The notes under the pieces are model-generated. The model saw only the letters and a program-made list of their open reading frames with translations. It was not told the origin of the DNA and searched no databases. The translations under genes and the position numbers were made by a program. DNA of 64,000 bases from Atopsyche davidsoni (Eukaryota > Arthropoda > Insecta > Trichoptera > Hydrobiosidae): the NCBI GenBank assembly GCA_022113835.1, contig JAILWY010000006.1, positions 9,346,501 through 9,410,500 on the forward strand. The letters run 5' to 3'. Shown one piece after another: positions 1 to 10,960 of this stretch (its first letter is position 1; every line of letters begins with the position of its first letter).

Positions 1-561
1 TTTTTTGATCAGAGTATACGATTATTATGAATTATTAAGAAGGCTTAAGTTATGAATCTCATTAATATCTAGAATCTTGACAGTAAAGGGGTTCCTAAAA
101 ACGACACTTCAGAAAAGAAATAGAACCTTCGCGACAATATCGTCCCCCCGCATCGCCACACGTAACCCAGTTCAGGCTGTGCTCCGTAATAAGGTTGTCA
201 ACAATATTTCTAAAATTAAAACCAAGTAGAAAATTCTAAAATTTATGGATCCATAAAACCGACAATACATCAAGATTGGTTCGAAGAATGGGTAACGGTA
301 CGAAGCCCGACTAATCTATTCTTGAAAACACGGCCTGAGCTGCTCGGGTATGAAAGATTGCGGCACTGTGACCTTTTAACTCACCCCCCGGGTGGTAATG
401 AGCGATAGTCTGACCTAATGAACAACATTGTATGAAGAAGGTGCTTCGAGCCTCTGTCGGACAACGGACTGAAAAAAATCGTGTGTAGTTTTTAAGACAC
501 AATTGTCCCTTTCAGTTCCAGGTGATTTAGTTTATCAAACAATAAGGAATTTTATAATATA
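1..561. other. non-coding segment, nothing recognised
   Basis: There is no recognisable gene here. A GC-elevated block lies at about 120-480 with two short C runs, and a 63-codon open stretch on the minus strand (311-502) resembles no family I know. It may belong to an unrecognised repeat beside the mariner that follows. Confidence 0.5.
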
Positions 562-1117
562 TTACCTCTACAAATAAGTTTTAAAGGATTTTTTTTTCAA
601 GTTTGACGCTTTATTGTGAGAAAATTGTTTTAAGTTCATTTTTAAAAGTGTTATCACTACTTTTTCCCATATTTTTTGCGAGTTCTTCTTGCGTTTGGCG
701 CGAGTCTCCATCCAATATAGTCTCCAATTCGGCATCCTCAAACTTTTCTGGCCGCCCTTCGCGCTCTTTGTCATTGGTATTAAAATCACCACTTCTAAAA
801 CGTTTATACCAAAATTCACACGTAGAAATCGATGAAGCATGTTCTCCGTAAGCTTCTTGCAGCATTCGATGGCCTTCAGCTGCACTTTTCTTCAAATGGA
901 AGCAGAAAAGTAAGCTCTCCCGCAAGTTGTGCTTTGTTGGCACAAAAGTTGACATATTCGGAGCACACAAAAACTTAGTTGTTTCCACTTAATGAAAAAG
1001 AAAGCCTAATGATGGGGTTATAAAATGAAGTTAGTTGCAACACTGTCCGTTTCGATTTTATATTAGTAACGTCATCTCTTGAAAATCCTTTAAAACCTAA
1101 AATAATTGTACACCTAA
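562..1117 (-). mobile_element. internally deleted mariner element
   Basis: A 556-bp element flanked by TA on both sides (560-561 and 1118-1119). The right end, read on the minus strand, starts TTAGGTGTACAATTATTTTA and runs into GGTTTTAAAGGATT. The left end on the plus strand starts TTACCTCTACAAATAAG and runs into TTTTAAAGGATT, so the terminal inverted repeats match imperfectly. Inside is only the N-terminal third of a mariner transposase on the minus strand; the catalytic domain is absent. Autonomous mariners are about 1.3 kb, so this is an internal-deletion derivative able to move only if a related transposase acts on it. Confidence 0.85.
611..955 (-). pseudogene. mariner transposase, N-terminal fragment
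   Basis: The 114-residue frame from Met at 955 begins MSTFVPTKHNLRESLLF, a typical mariner N-terminus. An upstream in-frame Met at 988 exists but has no family counterpart. It holds the first helix-turn-helix (HLKKSAAEGHRML, the EAYGEHA segment, then a WYKRFRSGDF motif), the linker EGRPEKFEDAELE, and the start of the second DNA-binding half (SRQTQEELAKNMG). It then diverges into element-end sequence and stops. All three catalytic aspartates and the WVPHEL-type motif are missing because of the internal deletion. It cannot transpose anything, though a DNA-binding fragment could in principle be made. The family assignment is secure; expression is unknown. Confidence 0.85.
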
Positions 1118-3935
1118 TACTTGCTTATCAATGCTTGCAGTGCGTCCCTCTGAATAAAGCCATGCTACTTTTTACTGATGAAAAATCCTGTATATACCAC
1201 ATTCATCATTGATTGTGTATAAACTACACACATAAACACAAGTCTTGTATATTAACTAAATTTGTGGCTGCTTCAAAATTAACAAAATCTTAACATTAAT
1301 CTGAAACATGCACCGGCATGAAGTGTCTTATTACAAATATCTATTACGGGGATGCTTTCATGGAAATGAAACCCCCCGCATGCAGCCGAGAATATGGGGT
1401 CAGAGGCAATACCCGTAACTGAGATTGTCATACTAGAATTTCATCGAATAGGCAAATTTAATAATTAATTAATAATATGGATTACGTGGGTCCAGCTTAA
1501 ACTTGTTAAAAAGGTTTTAAAAAATTATCTGATATTGAAACAAACACACCTATACAGTAAGTTGAGGGCGACGTTGTGTGACGCTAATTCATTTATTTTT
1601 ATTAATATAAAATAAACTATTTTATTATTATATCTATTTGCTCAGCCTATAAACTCTATTAATGGATATGAAGAGGGAAAATTGTAATACCGTAAAATGA
1701 TTATATTTTAATTTACAGTGATAATTATTCATCTTTTAAATTCCTCCATTTAAATTTCTCCATTGTATTTTTTTATGTGTTTTATACAAGAGATTATCTT
1801 CGGCTCAAAACCGTTAGTTTTTAGATAAGTTTTTAATATGTAGGTATATATACACACGTAAGTTCATGTACACAGGTGTACGTGTTAACATAATTTGTGA
1901 TCATATCACTCGAGCCAAATGGATTTATAAAAGACGTATTTAATGAGATAAACCGTTGTAGATAAAAAAAAATAACTAGCAAATAACGAGAGTTTTTCAT
2001 GTCGCTATTTGAATTAAGCTAATAACAAATTTTAAAACAATTTGGCTGGCGCTGCCAGGTATTACGATATTTTGTTGGTTATAGGAATCTATAGATCGGT
2101 GTTAAATTGTTGGTAAGAAACGTCTAACCGTATTATTCAGAGTCATTTGCAAAAAGCAGAGGGAGGTAAACGCCATCGTTTAATAACGATGGCGTTAACG
2201 AATGCTACTGTATATTATATGGTTTTTATAGCCTTTACGCTGGAACAGTTAGCTGTAAAATTATAATATAATTTATAATTGAACGCCGTCAAATTTATGA
2301 TTTTGATTATTATACTCATAACGGAATTATTTATGAAAGTATTTTAATTTTAGTGAAAGCCTACATCTTATGAAGCTTTCAGACAAGCTTCTTTACACAT
2401 GAGCGTGCGATGCATATAAACAGAAAATCTGCAAATGCCTTCTAAAAAATCGCTACAAAAACGGTCAGATTAAGTCACTGGTATTGTAAGAATGATATTA
2501 AGTTTAGCTAGTCGTATTGGAATCTCAGAACTTTTGATAATAAATACAAGCTTAATTGTTAATATAAGTCTAAAAATTGCAAAATAGACATTTTGAAAAT
2601 AACAGGTTTTGTTATGAACTTTCATGATGTATTTTTTTATCTATATAATGATCCGTAGACTCCGTTGTAAAATTATTTTCACAACAATCACCTGCATAGA
2701 CAAATCTAGCTTATAAGTTACACAACACCGTTACAGTTTTGTTTCAGTACAGACCATATTTAAAATATAAATTTTTATATAAGTATGCATATTTTAAACC
2801 GCACTCGCAATTCTTGGAGCTAGTTTTAAAATATCTTTACGTTTAGCATAATAAAAAAAAACGCTTTGTAACATCTCCTCGTGGCTGCAGAAATACAACT
2901 TTCTCTCACGGTATAAAAAGTCGATCCAGTAATGATATGTAGCAATGCAGATCACGTTTAATGTAACAATATCTAATGAGACACTTATGGCGAATCGTTA
3001 GTAAAAAAAAACCAGTATATTGCGCGGATAATTAAAACTCGGCAAGGTTACAACAACCAGTCACGTGCGTTCGCACCATATGCTTTAAGAGGGTCATAGT
3101 TTCGGGTTACCGAAATACTACTCGGGATTTCAAATTAGCATTTTTATCAGTCCGCTGATAACGAGTGAGAATTTTGTGCTAACATTGTAAACAAATTTTG
3201 ACGTGAGTTGATGTCTTCGTGATTTTTTTATTAACACTTTTGTGTAAGTTCCTGACAAGGAGTGTAACGTTTTTCAGCTAACGAGTCACAGGAACTTAAT
3301 TATATAACGATATAAAAATACTCACGAGAAAAGTTTAACATATATATATTAGCCAAATTCTCATTTTTTCAACCTAACCATTTTAGTATTTATAATTAAA
3401 GTGGATCAATTCTTTCTTTATTGATTTGTTGATAATGTCTTTTTGACTCCTCTCAAATTGACTGTACTAACTTTCGTCATTTTAAATTGAAATGTCAAAT
3501 ATTAATTATTCAACACTGAAAAATAAATAATAGCTGGAAGTTTCTGTCTAGAAGGCACGTAGATTAAATATTTATAAAAAAAATAATCTACTAGTTTTAG
3601 AATACAGTGCAAGGGTTTGAGGTAAACTAAAATGTGTGACTATAAATAAACTTTACTTCGTCTGATCATACCCAGGTAAAAGAGATTCTCAGGCTTTTTT
3701 CACTTAAGGCTCGTTAAAATTTATGTTCCATTAGAATTTCAGAATGGCTCTAAAAATGATATTGGATTAAGAAAAAACTTAAAATTCTTAAAAAACGCCA
3801 CAGGTGTCATATCTCGAGTGATCTGAGGGAGATAAGCCCGCCGGCGCCAGCGCACTAACTTAAAGCCTTTACAGGCCCGTAAAAACTAGAGGCCTGGCAC
3901 TCTACTCGATTACCTGCGACAGACCTGCGCCGTAA
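1118..3935. other. AT-rich non-coding DNA
   Basis: No gene is visible. Reading frames are short and closed on both strands. The segment contains a small GC-richer patch at about 1310-1430 and the hairpin at 2169-2196. A GC-richer patch at 3825-3935 leads into the foldback element. Confidence 0.6.
2169..2196. repeat. perfect 12-bp inverted repeat, 4-nt loop
   Basis: AACGCCATCGTT, loop TAAT, then AACGATGGCGTT. The arms are exactly complementary and GC-richer than the surrounding DNA. No element boundary was found next to it. Confidence 0.85.
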
Positions 3936-4325
3936 ATCCTGAACTGCGACGAGATCGTCCACCTAACCTAACCCAAGAGCTAAGAGCTGCAAGCCAAAGA
4001 CATCGCAGTCTGCAGATATAAAAAAGGTGTCTCAAAACTTTCCCATTTTTGCAGTAAAGTCTTGGGAACACCAGCTGACAGTTTAGGGTTAGTAAAAATG
4101 GAGCGTTACACGATAGAACAACGTGTCTTCATTATTGAACAATATTTCAAAAATAATGAAAGCTTGGCAGCCTTTTAAGACTTTACTGCAAAAATGGCGA
4201 CAAATTCACATCTTGCGTTAATTTTGGGACACCCTATATATACATCTGCAGACAGCGATGTCTTTGGCTTGCAGCTCTTAGCTCATGGGTTAGGTTTGGT
4301 AGGCAAGCTCGACGTAGTTCAGGAT
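3936..4325. mobile_element. foldback element around a Tc1-like (DUF4817-type) remnant
   Basis: The left arm (3936 to about 4063) and right arm (about 4174-4325) are inverted copies of each other. Shared blocks include ATCCTGAACT, CCTAACCC, GAGCTAAGAGCTGCAAGCC, AAAGACATCGC, GTCTGCAGAT, GGTGTC and TTTTTGCAGTAAAGTCTT. The Tc1-type terminus (GGTGTCTCAAAAC left, GGTGTCCCAAAAT right) sits in the middle of the arms, and 75-90 bp of further inverted repeat lies outside it on each side. Between the arms is a 26-codon transposase start. The outer arms may be terminal repeats of a larger element, or a Tc1-like element may have inserted in a palindrome. Confidence 0.7.
4098..4178 (+). pseudogene. DUF4817-type transposase N-terminus, remnant
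   Basis: A 26-codon frame starting MERYTIEQRVFIIEQYFKNN and ending at a stop where the sequence enters the right foldback arm. This opening is the hallmark of the helix-turn-helix (DUF4817) start of a widespread arthropod Tc1/IS630-like transposase. Only the start survives; the rest of the DNA-binding region and the whole DDE catalytic domain are deleted, so it is non-functional. The family call is from memory of the conserved opening motif. Confidence 0.65.
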
Positions 4326-6004
4326 ATATATAAAAAAAAATTCCGGAGCTATGGTAGTTTAGTGCTAAACATACTTTAATAAGCAAGTAAAAATTAATTA
4401 TTAAAACTAATAAGCGAAAAAGTTACCCTAGAAATTTTCTGGCCATAATATCTGTCAGAACTTCGGGAAAAAGATTATTTGTGTGACAAGATCGTTGTAG
4501 TAACGCTAATTAGACAGATCAAGTCGTACATTTTTGGAATCTTTACTATAATTTTTGTCATTAATCATTCTTAAGCCTTCACATTTTATCTGCTGCGAAT
4601 TTTGACTTTTTCGCTGGTCCATCACCATTTAAAACATAATTAGTAAAAAAGGATATCTTTAAATTATGCTTTAAAAACGAATAGTGGATATCATTAAAAA
4701 CAAAATATATTTATGCTTATGGATTATTTGAGGTGTTTATTTTTTTACGCTGAGAGAACTCTTTCACTTAATGGAGTTGTCTTCAAATTCGTTATCAGTT
4801 TACCAAAATCTTCTACTTTTTGTACCTTCAATCAATTTTTTATATCGCTAAAAACGCTGAATTCATCAACTTTGTTAATATAATGACATTCTTAACCATA
4901 CGTTATATTTTTATTTCTAAATATTATTCGATGGCCTGAGACGCGCTATCGCCTCAGACCCTATTCCCCACGTGTCTAGACACCTGTGAGTGGGCGTCTC
5001 GACTTCTTACCTGCACACCTGACTGATTAGGGTCCAGGTAACAATGCACCCGGCCATGTACTAACGTTCATAGCCCAAGTTAGAATTTCTTATCAACAAA
5101 TCTGAATTTTGCAATTGAATCTAGGGTTATGAAATATTTAGCAGAAGAAAATCAATTATGTTTTATGGGTTATCTAAAATTTTTGTTACCTACCTGTTAT
5201 AAAATACAGCGTGCTTAGTATTAATTAAAAATGTTGTGTAACATATATTTTTATGTTCTTGATTTAATCAAATATTTTAGTGAATTTTAATGCAATAATT
5301 TAGTTTAAAAATAACATTTTCTTCAAATGTTGTCTGGTTTTATAATTAATCGTTTATTGAATCACAAACGAGAGTATGACATCACCATGTTAAACATAGT
5401 TTTTAAGACTACATACACAATTTAATGAAAACCTATTTCTATAGGCATGTTTCTTTAGTGTATCGAAATAGCTTTTTTTAAAATAATACAATCTCAAATT
5501 ATCATACAGTAAATTGGCATGAATTTATAACATATTCTACTTCTAAAAAATCCTCGTAGAAATAAAGATGTTCTTTCATCTTATTCATTTATTCTAAAAA
5601 ACTGGTAGTGAGATATATATCAATTCTCAGAATCTATCATTATTTTTTACACTTTCACTCTGTCATGTCGCTAATGAGATGGCTGTAAAAGACAGATTCG
5701 TTTACATTGTATAAATCGATACGACATCAATCCGCTACCTGTGATTGCCTGAAATTGTTACCCCACCTGCATCTACCCTCGCGACCCTGACAAGGCAGTT
5801 GGCTCAAACTCTACGTTTGGATTATCTGAACTTATATATTTCCCCCGTGTAGATTTGAAATAAACTAAACTGAACTAATGGGCTGTTCATATTTGATGAT
5901 TAAAAATGTAAAATTGCAAATTCAACACACGCGCCTTGATTTTGTATTTCTATGTCATTTTCGGATTCTCGCCTTCCTGCGGTTATTGAACTAGGAATAT
6001 CAGT
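4326..6004. other. non-coding DNA with retroposon-like block
   Basis: No gene is visible. A GC-richer patch (4930-5080) includes the 12-bp palindrome GTGTCTAGACAC at 4972-4983. The block at about 5640-5880 is GC-richer and ends in a TAAACTAAACTGAACTAA-type simple tail, which looks like the 3' end of a SINE or LINE. It could not be assigned to a family. Confidence 0.4.
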
Positions 6005-6033
6005 GTTGCCAGCTGATAGCAACAGCTGGCAAC
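6005..6033. repeat. perfect 11-bp inverted repeat
   Basis: GTTGCCAGCTG, 7-nt spacer, then CAGCTGGCAAC. The arms are exactly complementary and each contains a CAGCTG E-box core. It could be a hairpin or a paired bHLH-type site. Confidence 0.8.
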
Positions 6034-6309
6034 TACTAAAACTCTATCGGCATGCCGACGCAGCGTGCAACTCTACTCCAGAACAATGCATGTGCGCGTA
6101 TCAATAGTGCTTTATTGCAAACCATGGGATTGTATGCATTCCCTCACGTACTAACAACTTTGCTGCATTTTTAATTGCAAACCAGAAAGCAAAATATATA
6201 TATTTTTTTAATAAAAAAATATCACTGCACACATACTATTTTTCGTTAGTCCACACATCCTTTAAAATATTGCATTCCCTAAAAATATTTAAACCAAAAA
6301 AACAAAACG

Positions 6310-6336
6310 ATATATATATATATATATATATATATA
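6310..6336. repeat. (AT)n microsatellite
   Basis: About 13 uninterrupted AT dinucleotides. Confidence 0.95.
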
Positions 6337-7985
6337 GTAAACTCGTGGTGATAATATTCATGTATTGTGTTTTATAAAGCTCATTTTTAAGCGGTATGTA
6401 AAATTGCTTGCGCAGTTTTGGACTTGTTGCACGCCACTGGTGCTGTCGAAAAAAATATGGCAAAAAAAAAACGCTCAACGGTCGCTTATCGGTTGCGTTG
6501 CAAAGCGTGAAGGCCGCTTGATCGAGAATGTTTTTTGTTTGTGTAATGTGTTTTCATCTTCTATAATGAGTACAGTTTGCCCCAGAACTTATTTTTGCTC
6601 ATATTCTGCTTTATTTTATGAATGGACCAATTTTTTTTTGTTATTTTGTTATGCTACCGCAAATACCTGTGATAACTTCAAAATTCGCAAATTGTTGTCA
6701 TATAAATATATTATGACTTTTTATCAGATCATGTCAGCTTTAATATGTTTCGCTTGCGGAATCCTTTTCAAAAAATACCTGTTTGAAAATATTTTTTCTA
6801 CTTTCGGTTTTTATTAAAATATTAATTAAATTCATAGATTTTAATAGTTTTGCTTGTAAAAACAGATTTGAATCAAACCTGCAATATATGATTATAAAGC
6901 CTGTATTTGAGGTATTTTTTTTTTTTAACATAAAAGATATAAAACTGAATTTTAAATTCTCCACAGCAATATAAAAGATGACACACGTTTCCGCTGGAAC
7001 GTCCATCTCGAATAACTTAGACATTTTAATGCACTACCAATAACAACTAAATTACACAAAAACCACGTCTATCGAAAGCCTACGCGTCACACGAACACCA
7101 CACAAGCACATTCTAATATCATGTAATATAATCCATACCAAATTAAAATCATTCTCCAGGATATAAATAACATCTTGGAGAAATTCAAAACCGTCATGGC
7201 AAGATTCATTTTGTAAGTAGACTCCAGGGGCGTGCGGTGGGGGCACGTGATGTATGAATAACAAGCTGCTTTTTATATATCGTACAAAAAATATTTATAA
7301 AGCCTAGTTTATTTTTTTACAATTATTTATTTTGTATATATTTTTTGTGAGTATCCAACAAATATCTCATATATTTTTTTTAGAATTTATTTTTGATCCG
7401 TCTAATTACTTGTACTTGTTTATGTTATATTTATCACTATGAGTGCTTATTTTATAAAAAAGTCTAGTTTTTTTTCTTCAAATGTATTTAGTGGAAAATC
7501 ACTCAAAATATTTCTAAGATAACATTTATAAAAAAAGTATTCCACTAAGTAATTTTGGTCAAAAAAATTGTATACACTAGTTTTAAGTGTAAAAAAACGG
7601 TGTATTTATAAAATTTTATCAGACACCTATTCATGATTTTTTTTGTGTTATATTAACACTTTCATGTAATTTAATAAAAGTAAAGTAAAAACACTTTATT
7701 TTGATATAACATGATACTGAGCGAATATAGCTCGGAATCGTTTCCAACTACAGAACTTAATTTTTTTTTGTACAGTGAGATGAATAGCAGTTTACCACAT
7801 TCTACAAAAAGTGTTTATTTAATATTAACATTTTATAGTAAATTAAATATAATATTTTATTATTATGGTTGGGACTGCGTGTGGTAAGATTTAAAAAAAT
7901 AACAACATAGTGATGACTAACACGCATACAAGTATAATTGAAAACTTGATTTGTAGCAATAAAAATAAATAAAATCCTCGTACTT
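6337..7985. other. AT-rich non-coding DNA
   Basis: No recognisable gene. A 150-codon open frame on the plus strand (6365-6817) is hydrophobic and Phe/Ile-rich because of T-rich DNA, and has no family signature. Confidence 0.5.
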
Positions 7986-8257
7986 GGGGTTCGTCTTCGG
8001 GCACGTCATCATCCTTTCTAACAAGAGGGTCTCAGTTCGAATCCCCAAATTAATATGACGGCCCAAGGAGGCGGCGCGGAGCTCGTCTCCGAGTCCTCAC
8101 GCCTCGCTCTTGATTGACGGGAAAGCAGATGCCGGCGACAGAGCGTCGGTTTGATGGACACACTGTATATAGGTGATTGCTGACTTTAACCCTTTGTGGT
8201 AAAAGACGTGCGGTTTCTTCATGTATGTTTTTTTTGTATGATTTATTTTATAAATAA
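7986..8257 (+). mobile_element. tRNA-derived SINE-like block
   Basis: This GC-rich block stands out from AT-rich flanks. It contains a B-box-like AGTTCGAATCC at 8034-8044, preceded at tRNA-like spacing by a degenerate A-box region. A GC-rich body follows (8055-8200), then a T-rich tail. The layout is that of a tRNA-related SINE. Its right side is directly abutted by the mariner TA target at 8258-8259, so the true 3' end may have been displaced or lost. Confidence 0.45.
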
Positions 8258-8259
8258 TA

Positions 8260-9434
8260 ATAGGCCTATAACTTAAAAACCGGAATTTGACATTAGATGC
8301 CAAAAATTTCAAATCATTGATATACGTGTCATTTTGAAGCTCTATTCATAATCTGTCAAAATCAGTCAATATCATTTGGTTTGCTTGTGCGAATCATATT
8401 TTCTTAAATTATGGAAAATTTTGAAATATGGCGAAAAAAATATCATTTGCGGGAGTCACTTTTTTGCTAAGAAAACTGCAGCCGAAAGTCATTGTTTGCT
8501 CATGGGATTGTATGGCAAACATGTTCTTGCGAAAACACAGTTTTTTTTAGAGGTTTCAACGCTCTAAAAGTGGCGATTTTGACACCAAAAACTAAAATGG
8601 CCTGGATAGCCGAAAAAGTTTAAAGATAAAGAAAGAAGAGAATGAAACACAAGAAAAGCTTGCGCAATCATTGGACCTGACTCAAGCAGCCATTTCCAAG
8701 CACCTTAAAGCATCGGGATTTATCCAGAAGCAAGGAAATTGGGTGCCATACAAAGAAGTCGTTTTTGCATCGAATTGTTACTGGTGACGGAAAATGGATT
8801 CATTAAGGCAACCCGAAGAGCAAAAAATCGTATTTGAAGTCCGGCTAACCAGCCAAATCGACACCGAAGAAGAATATTCACGCTGCCAAGATAATGCTCT
8901 GTATTTGGTGGGACCAGAAGGGAGTTGTGTATTATGAGGTTTTAAAACCGGGTGAAACCATTACTGGAGAGGTGTACCAACAACATCTAATTCGTTAAAA
9001 GAGGGCATTGAAGGAAAAATGGCCAGAATGGGAGACCAGACACGAGGCATTGATTTTCCAACATGACAATGCTCGTCCACGTGTTGCTCAACTCGTTAAA
9101 AACTATTTGGTAAATAGCGGATGGGAAGTTCTGCTCCATCCGCCATATAGTCCAGACTTGGCGCCTTCTGACTACTTTTTGTTTCGGTCGATGCAGAATG
9201 GACTTTCCGGAATACGCTTCATTTCAGTCCAAAGCATCAAAAATTGGGTCGATTCATCCTTTGGTTCAAAACATGACCGGTTTTTTAGGGATGACACCCA
9301 TAAATTGCCAAAAAGATGGAGAAATATTGCAACTTCCGATGGACAATACTTTGAAGAACAGAATTGTACAAGATTTTCTTAAATAAACGCTCAAATTTCA
9401 TAAAAATAATTCGGTTTTTAAGGAATAGACCCAA
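8260..9434 (+). mobile_element. mariner element with both ends, inactive
   Basis: A 1175-bp element with TA target duplications (8258-8259, 9435-9436). The left end ATAGGCCTATAACTTAAAAA pairs with the right end, which read inward is TTGGGTCTATTCCTTAAAAA; both continue into CCG-AATT. Together with the internal transposase this is a cecropia/irritans-type mariner. It is about 100 bp shorter than autonomous relatives and has frameshifts and stops, so it is dead. It inserted at the edge of the SINE-like block upstream. Confidence 0.9.
8411..9382 (+). pseudogene. mariner transposase pseudogene
   Basis: Recognisable mariner transposase split over several frames. The N-terminus from 8411 carries the HLRES motif; a frameshift then leads to KKTAAESHCLLMGLYGKHV. 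The second helix-turn-helix NETQEKLAQSLDLTQAAISK and a WVPYKE motif follow in another frame (about 8640-8757). The catalytic part reads in one frame from 8768 to 9382, interrupted by stops at 8804, 8846 and 8996. The three catalytic Asp positions remain visible: TGDGKW, FQHDNARP and PYSPDLAPSDYFLF, the last two with mariner-type spacing. The frame ends after DGQYFEEQN. At least two frameshifts and three stops make it non-functional. Confidence 0.9.
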
Positions 9435-9436
9435 TA

Positions 9437-10052
9437 AAATAAGCACACTTGCAGGATTAAGAGATCATTATTGGCGGCACCTGTTTTTTGATAGCAATGA
9501 ATATTGTAACATTGTTTGATCGTAGTTTATTTATTAATTTATTACTTAAGTGAACCACTCTGTGTTAGACGAGTGATATTGTAAGTTCATTAAAATCGAT
9601 GGAAAAGTTGAGCGCCTCGGCGTAAATGTATTGTCTGCTCAATAATCATTTTGTCAAAGTTACCGTAGAAGATTCAAGCATAATTTAACCATGAAAATGT
9701 TATAACTTTCAATATAGCTATAAACAATCTCTCAATTTCCGCTTTCCTCTCAAACGGGAGGGAAAGTCATCCCATAAATTGGGGGCTTCTGGCGAGTGGG
9801 GCGGAGGCACGGCTAGGTCACTCCAAACCGGAAGTGGGTTGCGCCCTAAGTACATATTATCGTAAGTATTCCAAAGTAATAATAGACGATGTAATTATTG
9901 GAGGAACACGCAACGCTGATGAGTTTCATCCACGGAGGGAAGAGTCTACATCTTCTGAAATAATTAACAAAATTAAATCTAAACTAAAACACGAGACATT
10001 TTACAATAATAATGTTATCTTAAATTTCACGCAAACAGTTCGTGTGGTTTCC
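9437..10052. other. non-coding segment with an unassigned 80-codon frame
   Basis: AT-rich up to about 9730, then a GC-richer stretch. An 80-codon plus-strand frame (9834-10076) starts MGCALSTYYRKYSK and ends inside the first arm of the palindrome at 10053-10120. It is moderately charged (EESTSSEIINKIKSKLKHE) and resembles nothing I recognise. A real small gene is unlikely without transcript support. Confidence 0.3.
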
Positions 10053-10120
10053 CGCGGTGATATTTTTATTGATTGATAGTGTATATAAATACACTATCAA
10101 TCAATAAAAATATCACCGCG
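10053..10120. repeat. perfect 32-bp palindrome with 4-nt loop
   Basis: The arm at 10053-10084 begins CGCGGTGATATTTTTATTG. It is an exact inverted copy of 10089-10120, and the loop is ATAA. It could be a very young foldback, the junction of an inverted duplication, or an assembly or sequencing foldback artefact. Confidence 0.95.
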
Positions 10121-10356
10121 AACATAAGTTCAGATAGCGCGTTTGCTAATATAACCACAATGAAGGGAAAGATAATGCAAAAATATTGTTGTTTTTGTTC
10201 AAAAAATTCAATGCTTAGTTTTTAACGACAACTGTGTGAGAGATTTCTACGATCGGGAATATAAAAGTTGATAAATTATTTAATAAAAAATAATACCTGT
10301 TTTAATAATTGTGTTAGTAAATAACAAGTATCATGTTATCAGATATCTCTAAGCAT

Positions 10357-10960
10357 ATAGAGTTTCCAATGATTTAATAAATACTTTTCGTAAGAGGCGT
10401 ATTTTTAAATTTGATTAACATGCAATTTTATGATAGCGTTGATTATTTGTGAACAAATTAACATTTTTGTGTCTAGATTAATAAATTGAATTCAACCAAA
10501 TTTTATAGTGAACAATTCGGAATAAATTATTCACCAAACACTTGTATTCAAAAAACCAATGCATTATTAGACAACTTTTTAAATCAATTCAGATAAAAAG
10601 GAACTATGTACTGTGTAAAAGAAAATGCTCCCCGATCGATTTTGTCTTGTTGTGATGATTCTATGCTAAAATGACTTTTACTCTTGAAAAAATAATTTGA
10701 AATCAAAATAAGCAAACAAAATGAAAACATTGAAATTCAAGAAACCAAACAGAAAGGTTACTTATAACCTAATGACTGTTGGGTTACAAGAATTCACAGT
10801 ACATGTATAATGTATTCCTCGTACATTCACAATGCTTGTTTATACTACTGAGCTATGCCGTGGTTCAGGTAACCAATTACCTCCAGGCCATACAAGACGT
10901 ATAGAGTTTCCAATGATTTGATAAATTTCGTAAGACGTAAGAGGCGTGTTTTAAATTTGA
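10357..10960 (+). repeat. pair of diverged direct repeats about 544 bp apart
   Basis: Copy 1 starts at 10357 and copy 2 at 10901. Both read ATAGAGTTTCCAATGATTT, then ATAAAT, TTTCGTAAG, AGGCGT and TTTAAATTTGA in the same order, with a few small indels over about 65-70 bp. The sequence between them is unremarkable. Confidence 0.8.

Noticed and set aside
4194..4379. 61-codon plus-strand open frame
   Set aside because: It is a translation of the right arm of the foldback element and reads into its flank.
4972..4983. GTGTCTAGACAC palindrome
   Set aside because: A single 12-bp palindrome in 64 kb is close to chance expectation and has no context.
6365..6817. 150-codon plus-strand open frame
   Set aside because: Composition (Phe, Tyr, Cys, Leu) follows from T-rich DNA; no motif, no conserved domain pattern and strong overlap with minus-strand frames.
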